Under the pieces are notes generated by a model that made no database searches, had not been told where the DNA came from, and worked only from the letters and a program-made list of their open reading frames with translations. This document shows positions 41,415 to 50,073 of a stretch of 64,000 nt of DNA, piece by piece; within the stretch, counting starts at the first letter, position 1; each line of letters begins with the position of its first letter. A program made the position numbers and the translations under genes. The stretch lies in the NCBI RefSeq assembly GCF_002368035.1, contig NZ_AP018222.1, positions 1 to 64,000 on the forward strand. The letters are read 5' to 3'. Source of the DNA: Nostoc linckia NIES-25 (GTDB lineage Bacteria; Cyanobacteriota; Cyanobacteriia; Cyanobacteriales; Nostocaceae).

Positions 41415-41837
41415 TTACGAAAAACGATACAAAATATTTCCATTTTCACTCACTTCAAAAGACGCATTTAGTTCTTTAGCTTTATCATCTAAATATTCTT
41501 TAGCCTTCTGGGTCGATAAATCGGCATTTTTCGCCATTTGCAATATTGTTATCGTTCCAGAATTGCTCTCAACTAATTCTAAAAATACCGACTGAAGACG
41601 CTTTTGTTCTGCTTCCAGGAGCAAAGATTTTTCTTTTTTGCTCTCCTGTATTAAAGACCAACTCAACCAGCTTCCTATCATTGTCGATGGAAGAGTCAAA
41701 ATAACTAAAGCAGCTACAGCACCTTGCTTGTCTTTAGGGGTAGTTTTGGGATTAATAATTTCCCATAGCATCCCAGCAGACAAGGGAATGCCAAATAAGA
41801 GAAAACATAATGCGAAAAACTTTTTAACTAACTTCAT
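41415..41837 (-). CDS. Conserved-type small membrane protein, unknown function
   Basis: 140 aa from the ATG at 41837 (MKLVKKFFALCFLLFGIPL). Two hydrophobic segments at about 5-25 and 42-65 are followed by a charged coiled stretch (QESKKEKSLLLEAEQKRL) and a C-terminal soluble part, ITILQMAKNADLSTQKAKEYL, resembling a winged-helix dimer of the DeoR-like kind, though weakly. A TTG start at 41870 would add 11 residues without support. No partner gene. Function not known. Confidence 0.65.
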   Translation of the reverse strand: MKLVKKFFALCFLLFGIPLSAGMLWEIINPKTTPKDKQGAVAALVILTLPSTMIGSWLSWSLIQESKKEKSLLLEAEQKRLQSVFLELVESNSGTITILQMAKNADLSTQKAKEYLDDKAKELNASFEVSENGNILYRFS

Positions 41838-42019
41838 ATAACTCTTAGTAACTGAGTAATAGATATTCAATCTCTTGACTAATCAAAACTATTTTAATTA
41901 GCCATCTTAATTCATCGTCTTCATTAGGAATTATCCTTTATTCAAGGATGTATCAAGAAAAGAGAATGCCTATATTATAATTTGTATAATATAAAACGTC
42001 TTGCCCAAAAATTTAGATG

Positions 42020-42898
42020 CTATTTTTCCTGAACCAGTAAAACTGATTTCACAGGTCGCTTAATGTAATTTCCTTCTAAATTAATTTTTCCGTAAAAGCT
42101 TTTACCCTTGTAGTAAAGCGAAGACGAGCTACCACCGTCTAAATTCATTGCTTTTTCAACACCAAGGGTTTTCATCAAATCTGCCAGCGCTGGTAAGGAA
42201 ATTCCAGAATTACCCCCAGATGAAGGTTTTTGAGCCACCATGACTAAAACAACACTCCCATCATAAGTAATTCCTACGGCAGTTCTAGCATTGCGTTGAT
42301 TGCTACCAAGTGCATCTCGTTTATTAGTGTTATCCGCAAAAGCTTCTTCTACTAAAGTCAGTTTTGGTAATAGGCGCGGCCCAGCACTTATGGAATCAAC
42401 CAACTGACAACCGGCTGGTGTTGATTCATTGTGCAAAGCAATATCATATTTGATATTTTGCCCGCATTCATAGCGGCGGAATTCTGCGCGATTGAAAATT
42501 TTACCCAAGTAAGGTTTTAAGTTGGGATTATTTACTAAGCGATCGTTTTGCTTGGGGTCAGCTACCAATTTTCCTTGTATGATGACATAGGATGTAGTTT
42601 TTTGGTTGGCTGGGTCAAAAAAGCCTGCATTGAAAATGGCGATCGCTTCATACTTCTCGGCAAACTCTTCTACAGTGCCTACTTTCTCTGATAATGCAGG
42701 AGTTACCAAAAATCGTCTATTAGCTGGAATAAATAGAATATTCGCTATTCCTTCGGGTAAAGTGCGCCGTTCATAGCGGATAGTTTTTGCTGGTGAAACT
42801 GCAACAGTAGGTATTGGTGTTGGTAAAGAACGCATATTAAACCGCAACACCATCCCCAAACTAACCAATGTCAAACCCAGCAGCCAAATTTTCCTCAC
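42020..42898 (-). CDS. Phosphodiester glycosidase family protein (NAGPA domain)
   Basis: 292 aa with an N-terminal signal anchor (MRKIWLLGLTLVSLGMVLRF), so it is exported or membrane-tethered. The NAGPA/DUF2233 blocks are clear: AIFNAGFFDPANQKTTSYVI, SISAGPRLLPKL, RNARTAVGITYDGSVVLVMV, and the C-terminal AMNLDGGSSSSLYYKG. Family members cleave GlcNAc-1-phosphodiester bonds; the substrate in cyanobacteria is unknown. A 21-bp tandem array lies 70 bases upstream, in its probable promoter or leader. Confidence 0.88.
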   Translation of the reverse strand: MRKIWLLGLTLVSLGMVLRFNMRSLPTPIPTVAVSPAKTIRYERRTLPEGIANILFIPANRRFLVTPALSEKVGTVEEFAEKYEAIAIFNAGFFDPANQKTTSYVIIQGKLVADPKQNDRLVNNPNLKPYLGKIFNRAEFRRYECGQNIKYDIALHNESTPAGCQLVDSISAGPRLLPKLTLVEEAFADNTNKRDALGSNQRNARTAVGITYDGSVVLVMVAQKPSSGGNSGISLPALADLMKTLGVEKAMNLDGGSSSSLYYKGKSFYGKINLEGNYIKRPVKSVLLVQEK

Positions 42899-42970
42899 TT
42901 TTTGCTCCCAAATATACTTGGTATATGCTTATGGATGCTAACTTATAAACGCGATCGAGTTTTCTCGCTT

Positions 42971-43173
42971 GAATAGCAGCTTTTGCGACATGAATAGCAG
43001 CTTTTGCGACATGAATAGCAGCTTTTGCAACATGAATAGCAGCTTTTGCGACATGAATAGCAGCTTTTGCGACATGAATAGCAGCTTTTGCGACATGAAT
43101 AGCAGCATTTGTGACATGAATAGCAGCTTTTGCGACATGAATAGCAGCTTTTGCGACATGAATAGCAGCTTTT
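42971..43173. repeat. 21-bp tandem repeat array (9.7 copies)
   Basis: Nine full units and one partial unit of gaatagcagcttttgcgacat. Unit 3 (gcaacat) and unit 7 (gcatttgtgacat) vary slightly; the rest are identical. The length of 21 is divisible by 3, so several frames stay open on both strands (for example MNSSFCD repeated on plus and SQKLLFM on minus), but I do not regard any of them as a gene. There are no spacers, so it is not CRISPR. Confidence 0.93.
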
Positions 43174-43357
43174 CTCAATAAATTTCAGCAAATATACCCG
43201 CATTTATCGACTTAACCAATCCCATCCAATGCTCTCAAAATTCTGTAACATCACTGTGGCTGCTAGATCTGCTAATTGCGTATCTTTATGATATATAAAT
43301 AACTCAGTGTTTAAGCGATCGGGGTTATTTATAAATTAATCCAAACAGGAAAACTAT

Positions 43358-43723
43358 ATGACGCAACGCAAACGAAACTCCATCGCACTGACCAAAGCTG
43401 AACGACGGATTGAAGGAATGCAGACAATTAACACTGAATTAGACTTTGGTAATGGATTTTGCATTGCTACTTACAACACTAAAGTTATTCAGTTACGAGA
43501 GAAACTAGCCGCCTATAACCAAGCACAAACAATAGTAGACAAGACACACAATGCGCTAATAGAAGCAGAACGTGACATGAATACATATTCCGAACAGATG
43601 CTACTGAATGTTGCATCTCACTATGGCAGAAAGAGTGATGAATACGAAATGGCTGGTGGAACCCGCAGATCAGACCGCAGAAAATCACGTGCAGCAAGCC
43701 AAACGGTGAAGTCTGCGGAGTGA
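43358..43723 (+). CDS. Conserved-type hypothetical protein, basic and helical
   Basis: 121 aa starting MTQRKRNSIALTKAERRIEG. The middle (VIQLREKLAAYNQAQTIVDK, LIEAERDMNTYSEQMLLNVA) is a likely helical pair, then HYGRKSDEYEMAGGTRRSDR and a basic tail. An agga site lies 9 bases before the ATG. I recall similar short proteins in Nostoc-type genomes but know no function. It might bind nucleic acid judging by charge, which is inference only. Confidence 0.7.
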   Translation: MTQRKRNSIALTKAERRIEGMQTINTELDFGNGFCIATYNTKVIQLREKLAAYNQAQTIVDKTHNALIEAERDMNTYSEQMLLNVASHYGRKSDEYEMAGGTRRSDRRKSRAASQTVKSAE

Positions 43724-43752
43724 TTGTTTTGACTCGCCTACGCATCCATTTT

Positions 43753-43784
43753 GTAGGGTGTGTTGTCGCAAAGCGCAACGCACC
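43753..43784. repeat. Short hairpin repeat (gtagggtgtgttg...)
   Basis: ggtgtgttgtcgc - aaa - gcgcaacgcacc forms an imperfect hairpin. It is a minimal relative of the gtagggtgtgtta repeats. Confidence 0.6.
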
Positions 43785-44057
43785 ATTTATATTTATATAA
43801 AGTTAATCAAACTCTTTTTTACAAGAAAAGCCAAAGCTATTTTATTCAAAAACAACGCTCCGATATATTTCCGCCATCGGTAATTCTATCCCAACTGACT
43901 CTAGGGAAATAGATTGCTCTAAGCTGTTAAAATCACTAAGCAACCAACCTTGTGAACAATTAAACATGAGCTAGGACTAAACTTTTTTGAGCAAAAGTTG
44001 AAGCTGCTAAAATTCAATACCAATTTCAAAGGTGATTTAATTAACACCAATTACGAA
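43785..44057. other. Intergenic DNA without a recognised feature
   Basis: About 270 AT-rich bases between a plus-strand and a minus-strand gene. Nothing assignable. Confidence 0.4.
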
Positions 44058-44288
44058 CTATTCAATTTGTTCTCTGAGGGATGGTGTCAGAATCATTAGT
44101 CCTCTAACAACTTCTTCAGGAGTAGCCGTGCCATCGATTACCTTTGGTGCGATCGCCATCACTTCCAAAGCTAGGTTTGTTGGAATTCCCCTTGCTTCTA
44201 ATCTCTTGAATTCCAAAACGTCAATACCTGCTGCTAATCCATCTAAATACTCTTCTACACTCACTCCTAAATCTTCAATTTCCAACAT
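44058..44288 (-). CDS. Small hypothetical protein, 76 aa
   Basis: The ATG at 44288 (MLEIEDLGVSVEEYLDGLAA) has an aggaa site about 10 bases upstream; the frame opens further at a TTG (44315), which is less convincing. Acidic and helical, ending LMILTPSLREQIE. Family not recognised. It lies upstream of nothing obvious on its strand; HicAB is on the same strand 470 bases away. Confidence 0.55.
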   Translation of the reverse strand: MLEIEDLGVSVEEYLDGLAAGIDVLEFKRLEARGIPTNLALEVMAIAPKVIDGTATPEEVVRGLMILTPSLREQIE

Positions 44289-44452
44289 AGCTATAATTTC
44301 CTGTTTTTTGTTCAACTTTCATATCTAAGCATCTTAATCGTAGCTATTTTACAGTGCAAAGAATTTTGATAGTTGTCAAACTCACCGATATTTAAATAAT
44401 TGCGACAGAACTGTTTGATAATCCAAAATCCAAAATAAAATATTACCGCTCT

Positions 44453-44500
44453 TTGCTGCTGGAAAGTGTTTAATCACTGCTAAAACTCAGCACTAGGAGG
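44453..44500. repeat. Short repeat (taatcactgctaaaactcagcacta)
   Basis: A related sequence, taatcacagctgaaactcag followed by cacta, occurs at 45820-45845 just after ndhJ. A two-copy dispersed sequence of unknown nature. Confidence 0.5.
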
Positions 44501-44533
44501 ATTTTTGAGCGGTAATTTTGTGATTTACTATAA

Positions 44534-44758
44534 TTATATTTTGCTGTAGTTTGTAACTTCAACCTCATGAGCAATGCTTGTAGGTTTAGGAATAGGTAAA
44601 CCATCTTCTAGCATTCCTTCTATATGAAATACAATAGCTTCTGCAATCATCAGCTTGACTTCTTCTAAAGTTTCGCCCACAGCTACACAACCTGGTAAAT
44701 CAGGGATATAAGCGCCATAGCTAGTTTCTCCCTTTTCAATCACAACTGTATAACGCAT
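44534..44758 (-). CDS. hicB: HicB-family antitoxin
   Basis: 74 aa. Starts MRYTVVIEKGETSYGAYIPD and contains DLPGCVAVGETLEEVKLMI, the signature of the partial RNase H-like fold of HicB. No separate DNA-binding domain is visible after it, so it is the short HicB form. It overlaps the HicA stop by one base, a coupled toxin-antitoxin order. Expected to neutralise HicA and repress the pair. Confidence 0.85.
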   Translation of the reverse strand: MRYTVVIEKGETSYGAYIPDLPGCVAVGETLEEVKLMIAEAIVFHIEGMLEDGLPIPKPTSIAHEVEVTNYSKI

Positions 44759-44949
44759 CAGTCTTCCTCCAATCGAGCTTGTCTCCAGATATTTTTCAGA
44801 GTACCAATTGGCACATCCACATTTGGCTTACCAGACACTGTTACAGTACCAGGTTTATCTGGATGTTTGAACTGTCGATGACTACCTTTAGTTCTATCAA
44901 GATACCAACCATCAGCTTCTAGTCGTTTGATAACTTCGCGTACTTTCAT
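44758..44949 (-). CDS. hicA: HicA-family mRNA interferase toxin
   Basis: 63 aa, dsRBD-like fold: VREVIKRLEADGWYLDRTKG then SHRQFKHPDKPGTVTVSG with the catalytic His of the GSHR/H motif. Full length for the family. Precedes hicB with a one-base overlap. Cleaves mRNA when free of HicB (family knowledge). Confidence 0.88.
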   Translation of the reverse strand: MKVREVIKRLEADGWYLDRTKGSHRQFKHPDKPGTVTVSGKPNVDVPIGTLKNIWRQARLEED

Positions 44950-45252
44950 CCTACTACTAATCTGTACAGATAAAATTTCTGTTAACCCTTGTAGAGACGT
45001 TTATTGTCGTGAATAAAGCTCAGTCCAATCTCTACGACGGGCGTAGCTGCGGCATCAATGATGATGGAGATATGGAGATGCAAAAGAGCGATCGCTAAAG
45101 AACTAGAGGTGTTCTCAAACTCCAAATTAGACTTAATTGGAGGTTGGGTTAAACGAAGTGAAACCAATATCTGTGATGGGTGATGTTGGGTTACCCTGCG
45201 GGAAGCAAGCTACGTTCCTCAACCCAACCTACGTTTCATAACTTAAAATAAT
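44950..45252. other. Intergenic region with repeat fragments
   Basis: Contains ttgtagagacg and atctctacgacgg fragments of the gtagagacg palindrome family, and an inverted pair ggttgggttaaacg / caacccaacctacgtttc. The 61-aa minus-strand frame here lies in this material and is not accepted as a gene. Confidence 0.5.
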
Positions 45253-45681
45253 TTACTTAGTAAAATAATGCTTTAGTTCTCCATTTGGCATGGTTGCACC
45301 GTCTAATATAGTATTCTGAAAAATAGTGCCGTTTATATTTGCTCTAATTAATGTAGCTTGTTGCAAAATTGTTTCGGTTAAATTAGCTTTTTCTAAGTTA
45401 GCTTCAAGAAGCCAAGAAGATGAAAGATTAGCTTCTGTAAGATTAGCTCCTTTAAGGTTTGCTTCACTTAAATCAGACAAGAAAAAAAAAGCTTTTTTTA
45501 AATTAGCCCCTTGAAGATTTGCACCATATAAATATTTATTTGATAAATCTGCATTTGATAAATCACATCCAGGACAATAATTTGTTTTTAATAACTGTTC
45601 CAAATGCTGAGGATTTGCAGCAAATGTAGGTAAAGAAATTAATAAACTAGCTAAAAAACAACCTAAAAAAGCTTTTTGCAT
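45253..45681 (-). CDS. Exported pentapeptide-repeat protein
   Basis: 142 aa with a signal peptide (MQKAFLGCFLASLLISLPTFAA) and about 15 pentapeptide units of A(D/N)LXX type, such as LSNADLSNKYLYGANLQGAN and LKGANLTEANLSS, which fold as a right-handed quadrilateral beta helix. A CPGC pair near residue 36 precedes the repeats. Likely periplasmic or lumenal; role unknown. Monocistronic, downstream of nothing on its strand except ndhJ, which is separated by 166 bases. Confidence 0.85.
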   Translation of the reverse strand: MQKAFLGCFLASLLISLPTFAANPQHLEQLLKTNYCPGCDLSNADLSNKYLYGANLQGANLKKAFFFLSDLSEANLKGANLTEANLSSSWLLEANLEKANLTETILQQATLIRANINGTIFQNTILDGATMPNGELKHYFTK

Positions 45682-45847
45682 AAACTGATTTGCAATAAAT
45701 TAAATTTATTAAAAAAGTTTAATATGAAAAAAATTTATTTTTTCAGCTTTAATAATTATTGTCAACTAACTTTACATGAAACACCAAAAACATTACCCCT
45801 CTCCGCCACCGGAAAGGGGTTAATCACAGCTGAAACTCAGCACTAAA

Positions 45848-46378
45848 TTAATAAGCGTCTTGCAACTCGTAGAAATCAGGCGAGATGTAATCTTTCCGCA
45901 AAGGCCAACCTACCCAATCTTCCGGCATCAAAATCCGCTTGAGATTTGGATGTCCTTCATAGATAATGCCGTACATATCGTAAGACTCGCGCTCTTGCCA
46001 ATCAGCGGTCTTCCAAATCCAGTACACTGAAGGCACTCTCGGATTTTCTCGTGGCAGGAACACTTTTAGGCGGACTTCTTCGGGGCGATCGCTATTATCA
46101 CCGACTTTAATCAAGTGATACACGCTCGCCAAATCCTGTCCTGGGCCAAGGTCAACACCACCTTGAAACTGAAGATAATTAAACCCATAAGCATAAAGGG
46201 CTGTAGCGGTGGGGAGCAAGAAATCTGGCTCCACCTTAATTATCTCCACCCCATTTTTGTCTGGTGCCAAAGACTCATGGCCAAAACCATTTTCCGTCAA
46301 CCACTGAGAAACTTTGCCAGCTTCTACCAATGACTCTTCTTTGGCTGCTGGTACTGGTTTAGATTCTTCTTCAGCCAC
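45848..46378 (-). CDS. ndhJ: NAD(P)H-quinone oxidoreductase subunit J
   Basis: 176 aa. The family block FLPRENPRVPSVYWIWKTAD followed by WQERESYDMYGIIYEGHPNL and ILMPEDWVGWPLRKDY identifies the 30-kDa type NDH-1 subunit. It forms part of the membrane-peripheral arm used for cyclic electron flow and respiration. The ATG overlaps the end of ndhK by 8 bases: third gene of the ndhC-ndhK-ndhJ operon. Confidence 0.97.
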   Translation of the reverse strand: MAEEESKPVPAAKEESLVEAGKVSQWLTENGFGHESLAPDKNGVEIIKVEPDFLLPTATALYAYGFNYLQFQGGVDLGPGQDLASVYHLIKVGDNSDRPEEVRLKVFLPRENPRVPSVYWIWKTADWQERESYDMYGIIYEGHPNLKRILMPEDWVGWPLRKDYISPDFYELQDAY

Positions 46379-47108
46379 GGGGTTGTTCCTCCTTTTCTTT
46401 CTTTGCTGTCAGCAATGCAGGTGGTACTGGCATACCGATCGCTTCTGTCAATTCTTTCGGTGGTACAGAGCGAGTATCTGACTGCAAATACTTACCAGTT
46501 AAGATTTCTTCCACTGGCTTGAGGTTATGAGTTGTGCTGTAATAGCGGTGAGTTTGCTTAATTTTATCCCGCTCTTGCATCGAATCATTAGCAATTTTCT
46601 TCCGCAACTTAATAATCGCGTCGATAATTGCTTCCGGACGAGGAGGACAACCAGGCAAGTACACATCCACAGGAATCAGCTTATCAACTCCGCGCACTGC
46701 CGTCGGAGAATCAACACTGAACATCCCGCCAGTAATCGTGCAAGCACCCATCGCGATTACATACTTTGGTTCTGGCATTTGTTCGTAAAGACGCACCAAT
46801 TGAGGTGCCATCTTCATGGTAATTGTCCCTGCCGTAATGATTAAATCGGCTTGGCGGGGGCTAGAACGAGGAATTAGCCCAAAACGGTCAAAATCAAATC
46901 TTGAGCCAATTAAAGCTGCAAACTCAATGAAGCAGCAAGCAGTACCAAATAACAGCGGCCACAAACTAGAAAGCCGCGCCCAGTTGTAGAGATCGTCAAC
47001 CGTAGTCAAAATGACGTTTTCTGAAAGGTCTTGAGTGACAGTAGGACGCTCAATGGGGTTGATGATTCGCTCTTTGTCCTGGGTTATTAAGTTAGAATTC
47101 AAGACCAT
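46371..47108 (-). CDS. ndhK: NAD(P)H-quinone oxidoreductase subunit K
   Basis: 245 aa. Carries the 4Fe-4S (N2-type) ligands: LFGTACCFIEF, MGACTITGGMF and VYLPGCPPRPEAI. It transfers electrons to the quinone site of NDH-1. Overlaps ndhC by 10 bases and ndhJ by 8 bases, so the three genes are tightly coupled. Confidence 0.97.
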   Translation of the reverse strand: MVLNSNLITQDKERIINPIERPTVTQDLSENVILTTVDDLYNWARLSSLWPLLFGTACCFIEFAALIGSRFDFDRFGLIPRSSPRQADLIITAGTITMKMAPQLVRLYEQMPEPKYVIAMGACTITGGMFSVDSPTAVRGVDKLIPVDVYLPGCPPRPEAIIDAIIKLRKKIANDSMQERDKIKQTHRYYSTTHNLKPVEEILTGKYLQSDTRSVPPKELTEAIGMPVPPALLTAKKEKEEQPRG

Positions 47109-47461
47109 TCCAAAGCTCCTTTACGCCATGCGTAAACTAAAGCAACTACAAGAATTGCAATAAAGATTAGCGCTTCAATAAATGCTAATAGCCCCAGACG
47201 GTGGAAAGCTACCGCCCAAGGATACAAGAATACAGTCTCCACGTCAAAGACCACGAAGACTAGAGCAAACATGTAGTAGCGGATATTGAACTGAATCCAG
47301 GCTCCCCCGATGGGTTCCATCCCAGATTCGTAAGTAGTACGCCGTTCCGGGCTGTAACTACTAGGTCTTAGGAGCTTGGATGCTGAGAGCGCTAAGGCAG
47401 GAACTAGGCTACAGATTATTAAGAAGCCTAGAAGGTACTCGTAACCACTGAGGACAAACAC
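47099..47461 (-). CDS. ndhC: NAD(P)H-quinone oxidoreductase subunit 3
   Basis: 120 aa, three membrane helices, with the conserved loop RRTTYESGMEPIGGAWIQFN and the FDVETVFLYPWAV segment. First gene of the ndhC-ndhK-ndhJ operon; the upstream region (47462-47660) contains STRR repeats and the promoter. Confidence 0.97.
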   Translation of the reverse strand: MFVLSGYEYLLGFLIICSLVPALALSASKLLRPSSYSPERRTTYESGMEPIGGAWIQFNIRYYMFALVFVVFDVETVFLYPWAVAFHRLGLLAFIEALIFIAILVVALVYAWRKGALEWS

Positions 47462-47489
47462 AATGAGTATCTACCGCTATGAAGTATTT

Positions 47490-47660
47490 TGGTTGGGTTG
47501 GGGACTGGGAACTGGGGACTGGGGACTGGGGACTGGGGACTAGGCAAACAGGGGAGAAGTAGAAGAAGTTTTCCCTTGTGTCCCTCTGTTCGTTCATCTG
47601 CTGCTATGCCTCTTCCCATACCTAATCCCCAATCACTTGTCACCAGTCCCCAATCCCTAT
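47490..47660. repeat. STRR tract (ggggact / ccccagt) upstream of ndhC
   Basis: Five tandem ggggact units (about 47500-47540) and, inverted further on, ccccaatc/ccagtcccc units near 47625-47658. They lie between ndhC and rubA, which are divergent. Confidence 0.8.
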
Positions 47661-47826
47661 AATTACGTTACTTTCTTTTACATTATATCTGTTTGATTTT
47701 TCTGAAATCTACGAGACAAATGCACTTCAGGTATTTGATTCGTTTTTGGTATTGATAGAAAAGTCTAACAGTTATGTCATAATTTTTAACGTATATTTAA
47801 GATTTCTCCTCTGCGAGGCCTTAGCC

Positions 47827-48162
47827 ATGAGCGAACCAGCTGTTGAGACTTCAGTGTTAGACCGCTATGAGTGTCGCGCCTGCGGTTATGTTTACGAACC
47901 TGAAAAGGGAGATGATAAACATGACATTCCTTCAGGAACACCCTTTGCAGAACTGCCTGTAAATTGGCGCTGTCCAGTTTGTAGTGCCAAGAAAACGGCT
48001 TTTGCCAACATCGGGCCTGTGGGTGCGGCATCCGGCTTTAAAGAAAATCTTGGTTACGGTTTGGGTGTCAACACCCTAACGCCAACCCAAAAGAATTTCC
48101 TAATTTTTGGTGCCTTGGCTCTTGCCTTTTTGTTTTTTATCAGTCTCTACGGCTTACAATAA
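47827..48162 (+). CDS. rubA: Membrane-anchored rubredoxin RubA
   Basis: 111 aa. The rubredoxin fold has both iron-binding pairs, YECRACGYVY and WRCPVCSAKK, followed by a linker and one C-terminal membrane helix (NFLIFGALALAFLFFISLY). Homologues are needed for photosystem assembly in the thylakoid. ATG at 47827 (MSEPAVETSVLDRY); an earlier ATG at 47746 would add 27 unrelated residues. It leads the rubA-ycf48-psbEFLJ gene order conserved in cyanobacteria. Confidence 0.93.
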   Translation: MSEPAVETSVLDRYECRACGYVYEPEKGDDKHDIPSGTPFAELPVNWRCPVCSAKKTAFANIGPVGAASGFKENLGYGLGVNTLTPTQKNFLIFGALALAFLFFISLYGLQ

Positions 48163-48295
48163 TGCCCGGTTGAGAGTGCTGAGTGCTGAGTTAGGAGTTC
48201 TGAATTCTGAATTCTGAATTCTCAAGACTGTAGCCTTTAAGGTAAACCTTTTAGAAAACACCTACACAAATTTAGAATCAATCTAAGAGATACTG

Positions 48296-49315
48296 ATGCG
48301 TTCAATTGTGAAAAGTTGGCAACGAATATTTGCCTTGTTACTTGTAGTCCTGATGTGTATTGGTTGTAGCAAAGTGCCTTCTATTAGCTACAATCCTTGG
48401 AAAATCATTTCTGTGCCAACAGATGCGAAGTTGCTGGATATTGCTTTTACTGATAATCCTCAGCATGGCTATTTAGTAGGTAGCAATGCCACCCTGTTGG
48501 AAACTAAAGACGGAGGTGATACTTGGAAACCAATATCGCTGCAACTAGACGAGCAAAAGTATCGCTTTAACTCAGTAAGTTTTCAGGGTAAAGAAGGCTG
48601 GATTGCTGGAGAACCTGGATTTTTAATCCATACCACCGATGAAGGTGCTTCTTGGTCGCGGATTGCTCTGAGTGAAAAGTTACCAGGTAACCCGATCGCA
48701 GTTAAAGCACTAGCAGAGAACAAAGCGGAATTGGCTACTGATGTCGGAGCCATCTATCAAACCACAGATGGCGGCAAAAATTGGAAAGCCAAAGTGGAAT
48801 CAGCAGTTGGTGTAGTGCGTAACTTAGAACGTTCTCCTGATGGCAAATATGTTGCTGTTTCCGCTAAAGGTAATTTCTACTCGACTTGGGAACCAGGACA
48901 AAACGCTTGGGTTCCCCACAACCGCAATAGTTCTCGGCGAGTAGAAAATATGGGTTTTGCCGACAATGGTCAGTTGTGGATGCTAGCCAGAGGAGGTCAG
49001 CTCCAGTTTACCGAACCAGCTAAACCTGAGGAGTGGCAAAAAGCAGATTTTCCAGAGTTATCCACCAGTTGGGGTTTACTCGATTTGGCATACCGCACAC
49101 CCGATGAAATTTGGATAGGTGGCGGTAGCGGAAATTTGCTACGGAGTGCCGACGGCGGCAAAACCTGGGAAAAAGACCGTGAAGTAGAAGAAGTAGCTGC
49201 TAATTTGTACAAGATTGTTTTCTTCCAAGAAGACCAAGGATTTGTCATTGGCGATCGCGGCGTCTTGCTCAAATACCTCCCAAACCCTGAAACCAGTTCC
49301 CCAGAAGCAGCTTAA
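48296..49315 (+). CDS. ycf48: Photosystem II assembly factor Ycf48 (HCF136)
   Basis: 339 aa, lipoprotein: signal ending LLVVLMCIGC with lipobox Cys near 24. A seven-bladed beta propeller follows, with BNR-like turns TKDGGDTWKPI, TTDEGASWSRI, TTDGGKNWKAK and SADGGKTWEKD. Ycf48 assists D1 insertion and early PSII reaction centre assembly on the lumenal side. Lies between rubA and psbE on the same strand. Confidence 0.96.
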   Translation: MRSIVKSWQRIFALLLVVLMCIGCSKVPSISYNPWKIISVPTDAKLLDIAFTDNPQHGYLVGSNATLLETKDGGDTWKPISLQLDEQKYRFNSVSFQGKEGWIAGEPGFLIHTTDEGASWSRIALSEKLPGNPIAVKALAENKAELATDVGAIYQTTDGGKNWKAKVESAVGVVRNLERSPDGKYVAVSAKGNFYSTWEPGQNAWVPHNRNSSRRVENMGFADNGQLWMLARGGQLQFTEPAKPEEWQKADFPELSTSWGLLDLAYRTPDEIWIGGGSGNLLRSADGGKTWEKDREVEEVAANLYKIVFFQEDQGFVIGDRGVLLKYLPNPETSSPEAA

Positions 49316-49411
49316 TGGGTATTAGGGGCTGGGAATTTGGGAAGAGTTTTCATAACACCCAATACCCAGTACCCAATCCCCAATATCTATTTCTGAGAAG
49401 AACGTTGCAAC

Positions 49412-49442
49412 TTGTAACTCTTTCTAAACTTTGTAGGATAAT
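49412..49442 (+). promoter_or_regulatory. Possible sigma-70-type promoter of psbEFLJ
   Basis: ttgtaa (49412-49417) and tagGATAAT (49434-49442) are about 16 bases apart and 37 bases before the psbE ATG, with a gaaggtaggg ribosome site between. Position fits but no proof. Confidence 0.3.
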
Positions 49443-49478
49443 AAACTCAATACATTCTTTATGAAGGTAGGGATCTAA

Positions 49479-49727
49479 ATGTCAGGTACCACTGGAGAAC
49501 GTCCGTTTTCGGACATCATTACCAGCGTTCGTTACTGGGTAATTCATAGCATCACCATTCCCGCATTGTTTATTGCTGGTTGGTTATTTGTCAGCACCGG
49601 CCTGGCTTATGATGCTTTTGGTACACCCCGCCCCAATGAATATTTCACACCAGTGCGGCAGGAAGTACCAATTGTGAAGAACCGTTTTGAAGCTAAAAAA
49701 CAAGTTGAAGACTTTATTGGAAAGTAG
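49479..49727 (+). CDS. psbE: Cytochrome b559 alpha subunit
   Basis: 82 aa with one membrane helix. RYWVIHSITIPALFIAGWLF carries the heme-ligand His near 23. Essential PSII core subunit. First of psbE-psbF-psbL-psbJ; psbF follows after 9 bases. Confidence 0.98.
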   Translation: MSGTTGERPFSDIITSVRYWVIHSITIPALFIAGWLFVSTGLAYDAFGTPRPNEYFTPVRQEVPIVKNRFEAKKQVEDFIGK

Positions 49728-49736
49728 TTTGAGATC

Positions 49737-49874
49737 ATGACTAGCGGCAACAACATCAATCAACCAGTTACCTATCCAATTTTTACCGTTAGATGGCTGG
49801 CAGTTCACACCTTAGGTGTGCCAACTGTATTCTTTTTAGGCGCGATCGCCGCAATGCAATTTATTCAACGGTAG
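49737..49874 (+). CDS. psbF: Cytochrome b559 beta subunit
   Basis: 45 aa: MTSGNNINQPVTYPIFTVRW followed by LAVHTLGVPTVFFLG, giving the second heme-ligand His near 24. One membrane helix. Nine bases after psbE and nine before psbL. Confidence 0.97.
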   Translation: MTSGNNINQPVTYPIFTVRWLAVHTLGVPTVFFLGAIAAMQFIQR

Positions 49875-49883
49875 GAGCAAGTT

Positions 49884-50003
49884 ATGGAAAGATCGCCCAA
49901 TCCTAATAATCAACCGGTTGAATTAAACCGGACTTCGCTATACCTGGGACTACTACTAATTTTCGTTCTGGGAATTCTGTTTTCTAGTTACTTCTTTAAC
50001 TAA
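49884..50003 (+). CDS. psbL: Photosystem II protein L
   Basis: 39 aa: MERSPNPNNQPVELNRTSLY and the helix LGLLLIFVLGILFSSYFFN. Typical PsbL, needed for PSII dimer stability and electron flow at QA. taggagcaagtt precedes the ATG. Confidence 0.97.
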   Translation: MERSPNPNNQPVELNRTSLYLGLLLIFVLGILFSSYFFN

Positions 50004-50073
50004 CTAGAAGAAATGTTGTTAATCTTTGTTTATTGAACGTGTGTTGATTTGTTGTTAAGGGAGGAGAGAAGCT

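Noticed and set aside
42971..43173. Possible CRISPR array
   Set aside because: Direct head-to-tail units with no spacers, and no cas genes in the window.
42969..43181. 70-aa plus-strand frame and 73-105-aa minus-strand frames over the 21-bp repeats
   Set aside because: They exist because the unit length is a multiple of three and lacks stops; no ribosome site and no conserved protein.
44982..45167. 61-aa minus-strand frame
   Set aside because: No ribosome site or recognisable domain; overlaps gtagagacg repeat fragments.
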